Shown here piece by piece: positions 28,396-37,234 of a stretch of 38,069 nt of DNA. Below the pieces are notes generated by a model. It worked only from the letters and a program-made list of their open reading frames with translations, ran no database searches and had not been told where the DNA came from. The position numbers and the translations under genes are program-made. The stretch comes from Prochlorococcus sp. AG-402-O16 (GTDB taxonomy: Bacteria > Cyanobacteriota > Cyanobacteriia > PCC-6307 > Cyanobiaceae): positions 1-38,069 of the forward strand of contig QCIY01000012.1 of the NCBI GenBank assembly GCA_003216415.1, written 5' to 3'. Every line of letters starts with the position of its first letter. The stretch's first letter is position 1.

Positions 28396-28978
28396 TTTTA
28401 GGCAATTTAAATATTGACCATTGAATTAAGCCTAAAATATAAATTAGTAATGAGAACAATCCTAAAAATTTTGCTATGGGCTGAGTAAAGTTAGCCCCGA
28501 AGAAAAAATTAAATAAATTTTTAATTATGATATACAAATTTGAAGACGGCTGAAGCCAAATTCCGCATGCATTCGAATTAATAAAAGAAAAACAGCTAAA
28601 GTTTTGCAAGCTTTGAATTAAGAAATTTATAGATACAAAAGTTAGCGACCATCTCCATACTTTTGTCGTTGTGGTAAGGGAATAAGACAAATCATATTCT
28701 TTTAATTCATCATTAATATCATTCCAAAACCAAACAGAAATTGTCATTAATAATGTTGAAATATTTGTAATAAGCAGCGCATAGTTAAACTTACCTATCA
28801 AAAGTAAAAGGCTTATAAAAAATAAAAGGGATATTTTCCAATAAATAGATAAGAGTTTATTAACAGCTTTATTCTTTTTTTGAATTGACCACAACAATAA
28901 TGAAATAGGAATACCAATAAGAAAAATTATTGAAAGTTGAAAAGATAGCCAAACAGAAAGTTGATTAAGAATGTACAA
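28355..28978 (-). CDS. DUF3177-like membrane protein
   Basis: A 207-residue protein with about five membrane helices (starting LSFQLSIIFLIGIPISLLLW) and the VWRWSLTFVSINFLIQSL and CGIWLQPSS segments. The layout fits the cyanobacterial DUF3177 family, function unknown. The final residues [14 protein letters not shown] are a partial repeat caused by the tandem duplication that also creates two alternative starts for the next gene. First gene of a two-gene minus-strand unit. Confidence 0.75.
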   Translation of the reverse strand: MYILNQLSVWLSFQLSIIFLIGIPISLLLWSIQKKNKAVNKLLSIYWKISLLFFISLLLLIGKFNYALLITNISTLLMTISVWFWNDINDELKEYDLSYSLTTTTKVWRWSLTFVSINFLIQSLQNFSCFSFINSNACGIWLQPSSNLYIIIKNLFNFFFGANFTQPIAKFLGLFSLLIYILGLIQWSIFKLPKNGRNSCFSENGRN

Positions 28979-29100
28979 AACTTTTTCTTTTTATATACAT
29001 AATAATTAAACATCAAGCTATTACTTTTTCACTTACTATTGTCATAGTTATGAATATTATGCATCTTTATATTATTGCCGAGAAATAAATTTATAATTTC

Positions 29101-29730
29101 ATGAGACAGCATGTTAATCCTCTAAGTAAAAATTTTGATGAAATTGAGAGAATTCCCTCTTTAATCCAAATGTTTGACAATTCTCAATTGAATCTTCACT
29201 TGGATATAGGATGTGCTGCGGGTGAGTTTCTATTCGATTTAGCTTTAGTAAATCCCAATTGGAATTATTTAGGAATTGAAATCCGTGAGAGATTAGTTGA
29301 AACAGCTAAATTAAAAGTAAAAGAAAGAGAAGTCAAAAATTTATATTTTGTATTTGGTAATGCTAATAACATTTTGGAGGATTTCCAGTGTAAATTTATT
29401 TTCAAGAATGTAAAAAGTATCTCTTTTAATTTCCCTGATCCATGGTTCAAGAAGAGGCATCACAAAAGGCGTGTAATTCAGCCAGAGTTTATTAATTTTC
29501 TTTCAAATTCAATGGCAAAAGAATCTCTCATTTTTATTAAAACAGATGTTAAGGATTTATTCGATTTTATGGATTGCACTATATCAAGTAATTTACATTT
29601 TAAAAAAATAGATAATAAAGATTTTAATTATTCCGAAAGTTTTAATCCAAATAAAGTTAAAACTAATAGGGAAAAGTATGTGATTGTTAATGAACTTAAT
29701 ATTTTTGAGAGGATTTATATGAAAATCTGA
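29101..29730 (+). CDS. trmB: tRNA (guanine-N7-)-methyltransferase
   Basis: A 209-residue TrmB, an S-adenosylmethionine enzyme that makes m7G46 in tRNA. The SAM-binding motif [15 protein letters not shown], the acidic [12 protein letters not shown] strand end and the family signature [17 protein letters not shown] (catalytic aspartate in PDPW) are present. The C-terminal TNREKYVI segment binds tRNA in relatives. It converges on glmM with a 7-bp gap and has no close upstream partner. Confidence 0.96.
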   Translation: MRQHVNPLSKNFDEIERIPSLIQMFDNSQLNLHLDIGCAAGEFLFDLALVNPNWNYLGIEIRERLVETAKLKVKEREVKNLYFVFGNANNILEDFQCKFIFKNVKSISFNFPDPWFKKRHHKRRVIQPEFINFLSNSMAKESLIFIKTDVKDLFDFMDCTISSNLHFKKIDNKDFNYSESFNPNKVKTNREKYVIVNELNIFERIYMKI

Positions 29731-29737
29731 TTCGTAA

Positions 29738-31090
29738 TTATTCTAGTATTTTATTAATTTCTAAACTGAGTTCGTTTGTTATTTTGTTTGATAAAGAAAT
29801 AACCTTATTATGAACTTTAGCCTCAACTAGTATTCTTATTAAAGGCTCTGTCCCGCTAGGTCTAATGTAAACTCTACAGTTATCGGAGTAAATTGCTTGA
29901 TAATTTTCTATAGTTTGATAAATTAAATCTTTAGTTTTTTGATTTATTTTGTGAATATTACAATCTAAATTAATGTTGGTTAGTTTCTGAGGGAAAGGTT
30001 CGAAACTACTTTTAAGCCATTCTTTTAAAGTAATATTTTTCCTTTTACAGAATTTAGAAATTTGAATTGCTGTCAAGATTCCATCTCCAGCAAAGTTATT
30101 TATTTTTGAAAGTATATGCCCCGACTGTTCCCCTCCTAAAACTGCATTCTTTTCCTTAATTGCCTCATAAACGAATTTATCTCCAACATCAGTTCTATAT
30201 AAAATCCCACCAATTTCGTTCCAGGCTTTTTCAAAACCTAAATTTGCCATTTGAGTTGAGATTAGTAAATTATTTGTGAGAATTTTTTGTTCTTTAAGTT
30301 CTCTACCCCATAGAAAAAGGATATGATCCCCATTCAATTCATTCCCCATAGAATCCAAACCAATTACTCTATCGGCATCCCCATCGAAACTAAATCCCAT
30401 ATCTGCAGGATTTTCTTTTAAGGCTTTTTTTAACGGTTCGAGGTTGGTAGAACCACAATTCATATTAATTTTTAACCCATTTTTAGAGTTATTGATAACT
30501 TTTACATCTGCGCCAAGATTGTTAAAAATTTTTCTTGCGCAGGTTGTTGCTGATCCATAGCAAGTGTCTAAAATAATTTTCATACCGTTTAAATCCTCCC
30601 CCCCCATTGTTTTGATCAGGCTTTGTGTATAAGTATCCATAAGCTCTTTATTTGTCTTAAGAGAGACTTCATTGGAGGGGAATGACCTATTTTGATTTGA
30701 CTCTTCAATTAATTTTTGAATTGTATTCTCATGATTTTTGGTAATTTTTTGACCATTATTATCAAAGATTTTGATACCATTATATTCTGGTGGATTATGA
30801 CTAGCAGATATCATAATCCCGCCACTCATTTTCTCTTGCTTGATTAAAAAAGGGATAGCTGGGGTAGGGCAGATTCCAATATTTATAAATTTTTTACCAC
30901 TCGCATTTATACCTGTTGCTACCGCCTCAAGTAGAATATCTCCACTAATCCTAGTATCTCTTCCAATTAATATTGGATTATTATTTTCTAAAGTCAAACC
31001 AAGAGCATATCCAACTTTATAGGCTAAAGAAAAAGTTATCTCTTTATTAAATTTTCCTCTTATTCCATCAGTTCCAAAGATTGATTGCAT
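29738..31090 (-). CDS. glmM: Phosphoglucosamine mutase
   Basis: A 450-residue alpha-D-phosphohexomutase that interconverts glucosamine-6-phosphate and glucosamine-1-phosphate for peptidoglycan and LPS. The opening FGTDGIRG, phosphoserine loop [14 protein letters not shown] (S97), metal-binding DGDADR, sugar-binding GGEQSGH and phosphate-binding [10 protein letters not shown] together point to GlmM rather than phosphomannomutase. It is divergent from the TxlA-like gene with a 135-bp gap. Confidence 0.95.
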   Translation of the reverse strand: MQSIFGTDGIRGKFNKEITFSLAYKVGYALGLTLENNNPILIGRDTRISGDILLEAVATGINASGKKFINIGICPTPAIPFLIKQEKMSGGIMISASHNPPEYNGIKIFDNNGQKITKNHENTIQKLIEESNQNRSFPSNEVSLKTNKELMDTYTQSLIKTMGGEDLNGMKIILDTCYGSATTCARKIFNNLGADVKVINNSKNGLKINMNCGSTNLEPLKKALKENPADMGFSFDGDADRVIGLDSMGNELNGDHILFLWGRELKEQKILTNNLLISTQMANLGFEKAWNEIGGILYRTDVGDKFVYEAIKEKNAVLGGEQSGHILSKINNFAGDGILTAIQISKFCKRKNITLKEWLKSSFEPFPQKLTNINLDCNIHKINQKTKDLIYQTIENYQAIYSDNCRVYIRPSGTEPLIRILVEAKVHNKVISLSNKITNELSLEINKILE

Positions 31091-31225
31091 AATGAGATTT
31101 CAGAAATTGAATATATTTTTCCTAATTTTTACTTTCATTTTATCAGTTGATTAAAAGTTAAAGGAGAAAAATTCTCTTTATTTGTTTATCTTATTTAAGA
31201 TGATTTAAGTTACAGATTATTTATA

Positions 31226-31771
31226 GTGCAATCAGAGAGTAGAGAACCACTTTTAAATAAAAACTTAAAATCAATACTTGTTTTGTTTGTTGCATTTGTG
31301 ATTGTTTCATTTATTTTCTTTAGAAACGTCTTTTTTCAATCAACTTACCTTCTTAAGAGTTTTGGAGAATTATCCATTGATCCTGAAATAGCTTTTAATA
31401 ATAATAAGCCTACTTTTCTTGAATTTTATGCTGAGTGGTGTGAAGTTTGCAAAGAAATGGCTCCAAGTGTTTCTGCTTTAAAAGAAGAATATGAAAAAGA
31501 TATTAATTTTGTTTTTTTAAATGTTGATAACCAAAAATGGGGTAACTATATCCGAAAATTTGATGTAAATGGAATTCCTCAAGTTAATCTCTTTGATAGA
31601 AAAGGGAATTTAATATCTACACTTATTGGGAAACAAGAAGAAATAAAAATAAAAGATTCTATTGATCATTTAGATAGAGAAGCTAAATCTTATGAAGAAG
31701 TTCTTAATACTGAATTTTCAGTTATCAATAAAAATAAAAATTATGTAATTAATCCTCGAAGTCATGGATAA
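31226..31771 (+). CDS. txlA: Membrane-anchored thioredoxin-like protein, TxlA/HCF164 type
   Basis: A 181-residue protein with one N-terminal membrane helix (about residues 15-33) and a thioredoxin domain with active site W71-C-E-V-C75 and the cis-proline loop GIPQVNLF. TxlA/HCF164 proteins face the thylakoid lumen and pass reducing power from CcdA to cytochrome c and b6f assembly. The start is GTG at 31226. It converges on thyX with a 2-bp gap. Confidence 0.88.
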   Translation: MQSESREPLLNKNLKSILVLFVAFVIVSFIFFRNVFFQSTYLLKSFGELSIDPEIAFNNNKPTFLEFYAEWCEVCKEMAPSVSALKEEYEKDINFVFLNVDNQKWGNYIRKFDVNGIPQVNLFDRKGNLISTLIGKQEEIKIKDSIDHLDREAKSYEEVLNTEFSVINKNKNYVINPRSHG

Positions 31772-31773
31772 TT

Positions 31774-32406
31774 TTACCAATCTAGTGATTTTGATACGAT
31801 AGGAAAGCTTTTTTTAAAAATAGACTTGCAATTTTGGGCAATAGACTTGTGCTCTTCTTGGGTGCCATGAGCTGACCTTAAATGAATGTAATGTATCCAT
31901 GATCTGCATGATCCAGACATGTAGATTCTTGTTGGAGTTGCTAATGGTAAAACAAATCTCGCACATTCTTTAGCTATTCCTTCAGCAAGTAAGTCTTCAT
32001 ATAATTCTGAAGCAGCTTTAAAATGCGAAGCAATTTTTTGATTAAATCTGTTTTTTAATTCATCAGAAAGATCAGGGATAGAATTTTGTCTATTTTTAAA
32101 ATCTTGTCTTCTTAAATCTGGTAGTGGGATGTTCCCTAATTGAGAACTTTCTGCATATCTCTGTGAGAATTCTTGGAAAGTGAATGACCTATGTCTTAAA
32201 ATTTGAGCTGCAATTCCTCTATTGGTCTCTATTTGTAACGTCATAAATGCCTGTTCAAAGACACTCCAATGTTCATTTTTAATGCAATAACTCAATAACC
32301 TTGAATAATCCTCATTTTTCTGATTACTTGGATTACTAACTCTTGCGATGTAGGCCATTGTTTTTTCTGCATCAGGAGTTAGTGAAATTAGCTCAACTTT
32401 ACTCAT
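31774..32406 (-). CDS. thyX: Flavin-dependent thymidylate synthase
   Basis: A 210-residue ThyX that makes dTMP from dUMP using FAD, NADPH and methylene-tetrahydrofolate. The signature RHRSFTFQEFSQRY matches the family pattern RHRxxSxNExSxRY except at two positions: threonine for serine and glutamine for asparagine. The start chosen is ATG at 32406, one base after the dcd stop; an alternative start at 32421 would overlap dcd. Third gene of the CobO-like/dcd/thyX operon, taking up the product of deoxyuridylate formation. Confidence 0.95.
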   Translation of the reverse strand: MSKVELISLTPDAEKTMAYIARVSNPSNQKNEDYSRLLSYCIKNEHWSVFEQAFMTLQIETNRGIAAQILRHRSFTFQEFSQRYAESSQLGNIPLPDLRRQDFKNRQNSIPDLSDELKNRFNQKIASHFKAASELYEDLLAEGIAKECARFVLPLATPTRIYMSGSCRSWIHYIHLRSAHGTQEEHKSIAQNCKSIFKKSFPIVSKSLDW

Positions 32407-32407
32407 T

Positions 32408-33001
32408 TTAGATTTTTGCAAGAGTTACCTTTTCTGGTTGATTTTGATATTTTCCTTTTCTATCTTCATATGTTGTAGAGCAAGGATCACCTTCAAAAAA
32501 GAGTAGTTGACAGATACCCTCGTTTGCATAAATTCTGCAATCTGCACCTGAACTATTACTAAACTCTAAAGTTAGGTGACCTTCCCATCCTGCTTCTGCG
32601 GGTGTTGTATTTACGATAATTCCTAGCCGGGCGTAAGTACTTTTGCCTATGCAAATTACTGTTATGTTTTCTGGCACTTTCATCTTTTCTAAAGCCACGC
32701 CTAAACCATAGGAGTGAGCAGGAAGAATGAAAAAGTCCCCATCATCATCATTGTGAAGAATAGTTTTTTCTAAATTATCAGGATTAAACTTTTTGGGATT
32801 CATTACTGTCCCAGGGATATGTCTAAAGATTAGGAATTCTTTTGATGAAAGTCTTAAATCATAGCCATAAGAAGAACATCCGTAACTCAAAACTGGTTTT
32901 TGTTTATTATTAGGTTCGAGATGCCGCACCAAATTTGATTGGAAGGGTTTTATCATTCCTTCAGATGCTTTTTGATTTATCCAGACATCATTTTTAAGCA
33001 T
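32408..33001 (-). CDS. dcd: dCTP deaminase
   Basis: A 197-residue Dcd that deaminates dCTP to dUTP, the source of dUMP for thymidylate synthesis. The trimer-core motif GKSTYARLGIIVNTTPAEAG and the catalytic EGHLTLEFSN glutamate are intact, and SYGYDLRLS opens the fold. It begins 4 bp after the CobO-like gene and ends 1 bp before thyX, so the three are tightly coupled. Confidence 0.96.
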   Translation of the reverse strand: MLKNDVWINQKASEGMIKPFQSNLVRHLEPNNKQKPVLSYGCSSYGYDLRLSSKEFLIFRHIPGTVMNPKKFNPDNLEKTILHNDDDGDFFILPAHSYGLGVALEKMKVPENITVICIGKSTYARLGIIVNTTPAEAGWEGHLTLEFSNSSGADCRIYANEGICQLLFFEGDPCSTTYEDRKGKYQNQPEKVTLAKI

Positions 33002-33005
33002 TGTT

Positions 33006-33587
33006 TTATGAGCGAAGTTCAGTAATTTGGTTAGCCATTAATAATAAATCTTTTGGAATACCTGTACCTGTAAGGATTACATCTCCTGATATAAATCGGT
33101 TTTCAAGTGTTGAAATCAAATCATCCTTATTGATAATCTTCATTTCAACTGCAAGAAAAATTTCATCAAGGATGATTTGATCATGTTCACCAGAAAATAA
33201 TTGTTTTTTGCAAAAATCCCATAATTCATAAATAGATTTATGAATAATTTTTTTTAAATTTTCATCATTTCTAATATCTTCAGAATTATATTGATCAAAA
33301 GATTCTGATGATCTTATCCAAGTTAGATTCCCACAAAGCTTAACTGCATTAGCTTCCCCTTGTTTTACCCCTCCTTTCATGAATTGAACTAAAAGTACTT
33401 TCCTACCAAGAGCTGCATTTCTTAGGGAGTCTCTGATGATAGAGGAATAGCTTCCTCTATAAGAAGATTGATATATTTGAATTTGCCCGTTTTGTGTAAA
33501 TCTTTTTAAATTTGTTTTGTTAACAGAACCTATTTTTACAACATCAAGATTACTTTCGCTATAACTATTTGGTGAACTAGTTACCAT
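33006..33587 (-). CDS. CobO-like cobalamin adenosyltransferase relative without a canonical P-loop
   Basis: A 193-residue protein aligned by eye with CobO/BtuR/CobA corrinoid adenosyltransferases: KVLLVQFMKGG after the P-loop region, IILDEIFLAVE in place of the family LDELxxAL, and VILTGTGIPKDLLLMAN in place of VLTGRxAPxxLIEAA. The P-loop itself (usually GxGKGKTTAA) reads SSYRGSYSS at residues 41-49, with no conserved lysine. It may be a divergent enzyme or a repurposed relative. ATG at 33587 is preferred; the longer frame from 33641 would run through the promoter dyad. First gene of the operon with dcd and thyX. Confidence 0.75.
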   Translation of the reverse strand: MVTSSPNSYSESNLDVVKIGSVNKTNLKRFTQNGQIQIYQSSYRGSYSSIIRDSLRNAALGRKVLLVQFMKGGVKQGEANAVKLCGNLTWIRSSESFDQYNSEDIRNDENLKKIIHKSIYELWDFCKKQLFSGEHDQIILDEIFLAVEMKIINKDDLISTLENRFISGDVILTGTGIPKDLLLMANQITELRS

Positions 33588-33612
33588 TATTTTAGATTTC
33601 TTTTCTACATAC

Positions 33613-33650
33613 AGTATAATTTGAATTTTATTACACTGCATATAGTGTAA
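33613..33650 (-). promoter_or_regulatory. Promoter of the CobO-like/dcd/thyX operon with overlapping dyad
   Basis: On the minus strand TATACT (33618-33613) is a good -10 box about 26 nt before the ATG. Where a -35 box would lie is the perfect inverted repeat TTACACT-N6-AGTGTAA (33631-33650). It is probably an operator or activator site. The sequence does not match the NtcA pattern GTAN8TAC in the right orientation. Confidence 0.5.
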
Positions 33651-33727
33651 TTTTACTTAAAAAAGCGTTGGGAAAGTTGAAACTGTCCGAGAGGCGTTGG
33701 AAGATAAACTAATAAGAATTAAAAAAT

Positions 33728-33769
33728 GTTACTGTTGATACAAGAAATTTTAAGGTGTCTTCTTAAATT
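33728..33769 (+). promoter_or_regulatory. NtcA-type promoter of ntcA
   Basis: GTT-N8-TAC (33728-33741) is followed after exactly 22 nt by TAAATT (33764-33769), which matches TAN3T. This layout is the known NtcA-activated promoter (GTAN8TAC, about 22 nt, TAN3T) with one mismatch. The predicted transcript would start about 14 nt before the ntcA ATG at 33790. Confidence 0.65.
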
Positions 33770-33789
33770 TTTTAATAGTCAAGATATTT

Positions 33790-34524
33790 ATGATACCTTC
33801 TTCTCGAGCATTCAGCAGTTTTAGTTCGCAACCCTCCGGACAAAGTAAAATCAATTCTGTTGGAGAACGTTTTCCAATTAACAGAACTTTAATGGAAGTT
33901 ATTAAAGGTCTTGATGGAGCAAGTACAGAAATGGTTGAGAGATCCAAAACAATATTTTTTCCTGGAGATCCTGCAGAAAGGGTTTATCTAATAAGAAGAG
34001 GAGCAGTAAGGTTGTCAAGAGTTTATGAGTCAGGTGAAGAGATCACTGTTGCTCTTTTAAGAGAGAATAGTCTTTTTGGTGTTTTATCTCTGCTAACTGG
34101 CCATAGATCTGATCGTTTTTATCATGCCATTGCTTTTACAAGAGTTGAAATGATAACAGCACCAGCTCATTCTGTTTTGAGAGCAATAGAGGAAGATGCT
34201 ACTGTAGGACTATTATTATTGCAGGGGCTTTCAAGTAGGATACTACAAACAGAAACAATGATAGAAACTCTTACCCATAGAGATATGTCTTCTCGTTTAG
34301 TAAGCTTTTTAATGGTTCTTTGTAGAGACTTTGGAGTTGCAAGTGAAAAAGGTATTACAATAGATTTGAGGCTTTCTCATCAAGCTATCGCTGAAGCTAT
34401 TGGTTCAACAAGAGTAACGATTACTAGATTATTAGGAGATTTAAAGGATTCAGGCCTCCTTACTATTGAAAGAAAAAAGATTACAGTATATGACCCAATA
34501 GCTCTTGCGAAAAGATTTAATTGA
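33790..34524 (+). CDS. ntcA: Global nitrogen regulator NtcA
   Basis: A 244-residue CRP/FNR-family regulator that senses 2-oxoglutarate and activates nitrogen-assimilation genes. The core matches NtcA closely: [20 protein letters not shown], the effector domain [20 protein letters not shown], and the C-terminal helix-turn-helix [20 protein letters not shown]. The N-terminal ~25 residues ([14 protein letters not shown]) extend beyond the usual opening and may be dispensable. It carries an NtcA-type site in its own promoter and is divergent from the CobO-like operon. Confidence 0.97.
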   Translation: MIPSSRAFSSFSSQPSGQSKINSVGERFPINRTLMEVIKGLDGASTEMVERSKTIFFPGDPAERVYLIRRGAVRLSRVYESGEEITVALLRENSLFGVLSLLTGHRSDRFYHAIAFTRVEMITAPAHSVLRAIEEDATVGLLLLQGLSSRILQTETMIETLTHRDMSSRLVSFLMVLCRDFGVASEKGITIDLRLSHQAIAEAIGSTRVTITRLLGDLKDSGLLTIERKKITVYDPIALAKRFN

Positions 34525-34563
34525 TTCATCATTAATTATGATGTATCGAGAAGATGATAAAAA

Positions 34564-35529
34564 GTGGCTTGGATTTTAATTCTTTTTTTAATTTTTCTTG
34601 GAGGCTTAATTGCACCATTTGGAGATCTGCTTGGTACAAAAATTGGTAAAGCAAGATTTAGTATCTTAAAATTAAGACCAAAGAAAACAGCTACAATTGT
34701 TACGATAATAACTGGTGGTTTTATTAGCTCAATATCAATAGGGTTATTGATTTTGGTTAGTGAAGAATTTAGGCAAAGACTTTTTGTTGATATTCCTTTT
34801 TTGCAAAGAACGTTAGATGAAAGCAAAAAAGCTCTTATACCTTTGCAGGAAGAACGAAAAAAGCTTGAAGATAAAATTATTCAAAGGGAAAAGGAATTAA
34901 ATCTACTCAAAAATAATATTAGTGAATTTAGGAGAGGAAATATTGTTATTAAAAGAGGTCAAACTTTATTTATAACTGAGGTCAATTCTAGTTCAAACAT
35001 AAAATTAGACTTAGCAAACATCTACAACAAAGCTGATAAATATGTACAGAGAATTGTCGTCCCAAGTAATAAAGAAGCAAAAAATATTCTCTTGTGGAGG
35101 CCGAGTGATATTACAAAAATTGAGAGTTTAGCGGCTAGAGGTGGTAGCTGGATTTTATTAATTAAATCAGCAACAAATGTCTTAAGGGGCGATAATTTTG
35201 TTTTTGTATCGCCTGATTTATTGGAGAATAAATTTATAGTCAGAAAAGGAGATGTTATTAAAAGTTCTATTTTGGAAAAAACTGAGTTGAATCTTAAATC
35301 AATAAACTTAAAAATTCAATCACTTTTAAGAGAGACAAGAGATAAAATTAAGTCAAAAGGATCTCAAGCTAATGAAATTCAAACTAGAGGAAATTTTGTA
35401 AAAAAAATCAGGGACTTTCTTAAAGAAAATCAAAAAATTAAATTTAAGTTAGAAGTAGTCTCTTTAAGAGATAGTAAAACTGCAGAACCTATAGTTGTTG
35501 AAATTAACATTTTAAAGATGGTACCTTAA
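34564..35529 (+). CDS. DUF3084 family membrane/coiled-coil protein
   Basis: A 321-residue protein of the cyanobacterial DUF3084 family. Two N-terminal membrane helices (about residues 2-20 and 45-65) flank the conserved segment LLGTKIGKARFSILKLRPKK. A coiled coil of about 40 residues follows (residues ~85-125), then a soluble domain. Function unknown; the family is widespread in cyanobacteria. The start is GTG at 34564. The next gene begins at the base after its stop codon, so they are one unit. Confidence 0.82.
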   Translation: MAWILILFLIFLGGLIAPFGDLLGTKIGKARFSILKLRPKKTATIVTIITGGFISSISIGLLILVSEEFRQRLFVDIPFLQRTLDESKKALIPLQEERKKLEDKIIQREKELNLLKNNISEFRRGNIVIKRGQTLFITEVNSSSNIKLDLANIYNKADKYVQRIVVPSNKEAKNILLWRPSDITKIESLAARGGSWILLIKSATNVLRGDNFVFVSPDLLENKFIVRKGDVIKSSILEKTELNLKSINLKIQSLLRETRDKIKSKGSQANEIQTRGNFVKKIRDFLKENQKIKFKLEVVSLRDSKTAEPIVVEINILKMVP

Positions 35530-35967
35530 ATGGCAAGAGTAATAACTATTGATCCTGGTAAAAACAAATGCGGCCTAGTTTTAGCTGAAATAAGTGAAAA
35601 AAAAGTTTATAAAGCCATCATTCTTAAAAGTGAATTAATTGAAGATTATCTAAGAGATTTAAATATCCTTGAAGATATATCAAAAATTATTATCGGTAAC
35701 GGAACAAGCAGTAAGGAGCTTATAGAAAAATTAGATTTTTTTAAAAAAGAAATAATTATTTTTGATGAAAAAAATACTACTTATAGAGCTAAAGCGAGAT
35801 TCTTTGAACTTTTCCCAATTAGCGGTTTGAAGTTTTTAATACCTAGGGAGGTTTTTATTCTTAATAAAAATCTTGATGCGATATCAGCTTTAATAATTTT
35901 AGAAGACTACTATAAAGTAAAGTTTACTTTGAATCAAAATATAGATTTTAAAACTTGGCTGAAATAG
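35530..35967 (+). CDS. RuvC/YqgF-like RNase H-fold protein
   Basis: A 145-residue protein with the RNase H-fold opening ITIDPGKNKCGLVLAE (D8 is the first catalytic acid), the GNGTSS turn, and a later acidic residue in NLDAISALIILEDYY. These features fit the YqgF/RuvC-like superfamily, whose members process pre-16S rRNA or resolve DNA junctions. Divergent from standard YqgF, so the substrate is uncertain. It begins directly after the DUF3084 stop and overlaps the convergent DUF3146 gene by 20 bp. Confidence 0.78.
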   Translation: MARVITIDPGKNKCGLVLAEISEKKVYKAIILKSELIEDYLRDLNILEDISKIIIGNGTSSKELIEKLDFFKKEIIIFDEKNTTYRAKARFFELFPISGLKFLIPREVFILNKNLDAISALIILEDYYKVKFTLNQNIDFKTWLK

Positions 35968-36205
35968 TAAAATTATATTCATTGCCTATTTCTAGTTCAT
36001 AATCTTTTTTCAATAAAAATCTTAATAAGGAGTCTTCAATTAAGGCTCTTCCCAAAGGAGGATTGACTAATAATAATCCTTTATTAAAAGACCATGTAAA
36101 AGTCCATTTAAATTGACTAGCTTGCACAACTCCTTTAATTTGCTTTTTTGAAAAGCAATATTCTTTAACACTTACATGGGCTATTGTTTCTGGTTTGGAC
36201 CGCAT
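35948..36205 (-). CDS. DUF3146-like cyanobacterial protein
   Basis: An 85-residue protein (MRSKPETIAHVSVKEYCFSK) with an all-beta look and the segment LLLVNPPLGRALIEDSLLRF, fitting the cyanobacteria-specific DUF3146 family of unknown function. It lies 3 bp after pth and overlaps the end of the YqgF-like gene by 20 bp in the opposite direction. Confidence 0.75.
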   Translation of the reverse strand: MRSKPETIAHVSVKEYCFSKKQIKGVVQASQFKWTFTWSFNKGLLLVNPPLGRALIEDSLLRFLLKKDYELEIGNEYNFTISAKF

Positions 36206-36208
36206 TTG

Positions 36209-36811
36209 TTAAGTTTGCTCTTTATCGAAAGAATTTAATTCGTTAATAATATATTCTTCTTTTTTGATATTTAATTGTTCGAGGGATTCAATTACCTTTT
36301 TGTAAACTTTATCCAATATTGATTTTTCTTCCAGAGAAATATTCCCCAATACATGAGAAATAGTATTGAAATTAATTTTTTCATTAGTTGATGTAGGTGA
36401 TCCAATACCGACTCTTATTCTATTAAAGTTTTGAGATTGCAATTGTTCAATTATGCTTTTAAGCCCATTATGTCCACCTGAGCTCCCTTTTTTTCTAAAT
36501 CTTATTTTCCCAAGGGGAAGATCTTTATCATCGACTATTATAAAAATCTGATCTAAGTTAATTTTGTACCAATCTACTATTGCCCTAACAGCATCCCCAC
36601 TATTATTCATAAACGTATTTGGTAAAAATAATCTGTAAGTGGAATTATTGATTTTGAATTCTGCGCAAAAACTTTTTAATTTATCTTTTAATAAAAAATT
36701 TGAATTATATTTTTTTGATAGGTTTTCAAGAATTAAAAAACCAACATTATGTCTGCTTTTAGAGAATTTCTTACCAGGATTTCCTAATCCTATTAAATAT
36801 ATTTCATTCAT
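36209..36811 (-). CDS. pth: Peptidyl-tRNA hydrolase
   Basis: A 200-residue Pth that recycles peptidyl-tRNA dropped from ribosomes. Family landmarks are present: GLGNPGKKFSKSRHNVGF (catalytic histidine H20 in RHN), NTFMNNSGDAV, IIVDDKDLPLGKIR (catalytic aspartate) and GSSGGHNGLKSI. Length is typical. It is followed 3 bp later by the DUF3146-like gene and lies downstream of psbH with a 142-bp gap. Confidence 0.96.
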   Translation of the reverse strand: MNEIYLIGLGNPGKKFSKSRHNVGFLILENLSKKYNSNFLLKDKLKSFCAEFKINNSTYRLFLPNTFMNNSGDAVRAIVDWYKINLDQIFIIVDDKDLPLGKIRFRKKGSSGGHNGLKSIIEQLQSQNFNRIRVGIGSPTSTNEKINFNTISHVLGNISLEEKSILDKVYKKVIESLEQLNIKKEEYIINELNSFDKEQT

Positions 36812-36953
36812 GGTGTATTTCTAAATCTCTTTTTCATAGAGAATTATAAATATAGAAAAAAACTTTAACTAAGAAATGAAAACCAAAATCTCAAAGAGTT
36901 TATTTATGAATATTCGAATTTATTCAATAACTTTTTGAAAGAGTTCCATACAC

Positions 36954-37154
36954 CTAGTTTCCATTCCAATCTACTGAGAAACCTTGTAAAAGTAGTGATT
37001 GGTTATAGATTTGTAGAAGAATAACTAAAAAAACTAATAAAAGTAACCCTATTACCGTCATAACAGGAACCGCCCCCCAACCAGGAACAACTTTTCCTTG
37101 ACCAGAATTGCCAATTGCTTTTAAAAGGCTTCCTAAAGCAGTTTTTTGACCCAT
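36954..37154 (-). CDS. psbH: Photosystem II protein PsbH
   Basis: A 66-residue one-helix PSII subunit. The N-terminal stromal part ([20 protein letters not shown]) is followed by the membrane helix [20 protein letters not shown] and a short lumenal end (DWNGN). It aids QB-site function and repair. It is divergent from psbN with 80 bp between the starts, a known cyanobacterial arrangement. Confidence 0.97.
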
Positions 37155-37234
37155 GATAAATTCACTAAATCGAGTATTATTTCGCTATTGTATAAGAACT
37201 TATACATAATCTGTTTACAAACTTAGCAAAATTG

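Noticed and set aside
33588-33789. Possible cobalamin riboswitch upstream of the CobO-like gene
   Set aside because: The leader is too short and no B12-box-like sequence is seen.
34536-34826. 96-codon minus-strand ORF opposite DUF3084
   Set aside because: Shadow of the DUF3084 gene, which has conserved membrane segments.
36812-36953. Short ORF or terminator between psbH and pth
   Set aside because: Only a 21-codon plus-strand ORF and a weak 5-bp stem are present; neither is convincing.
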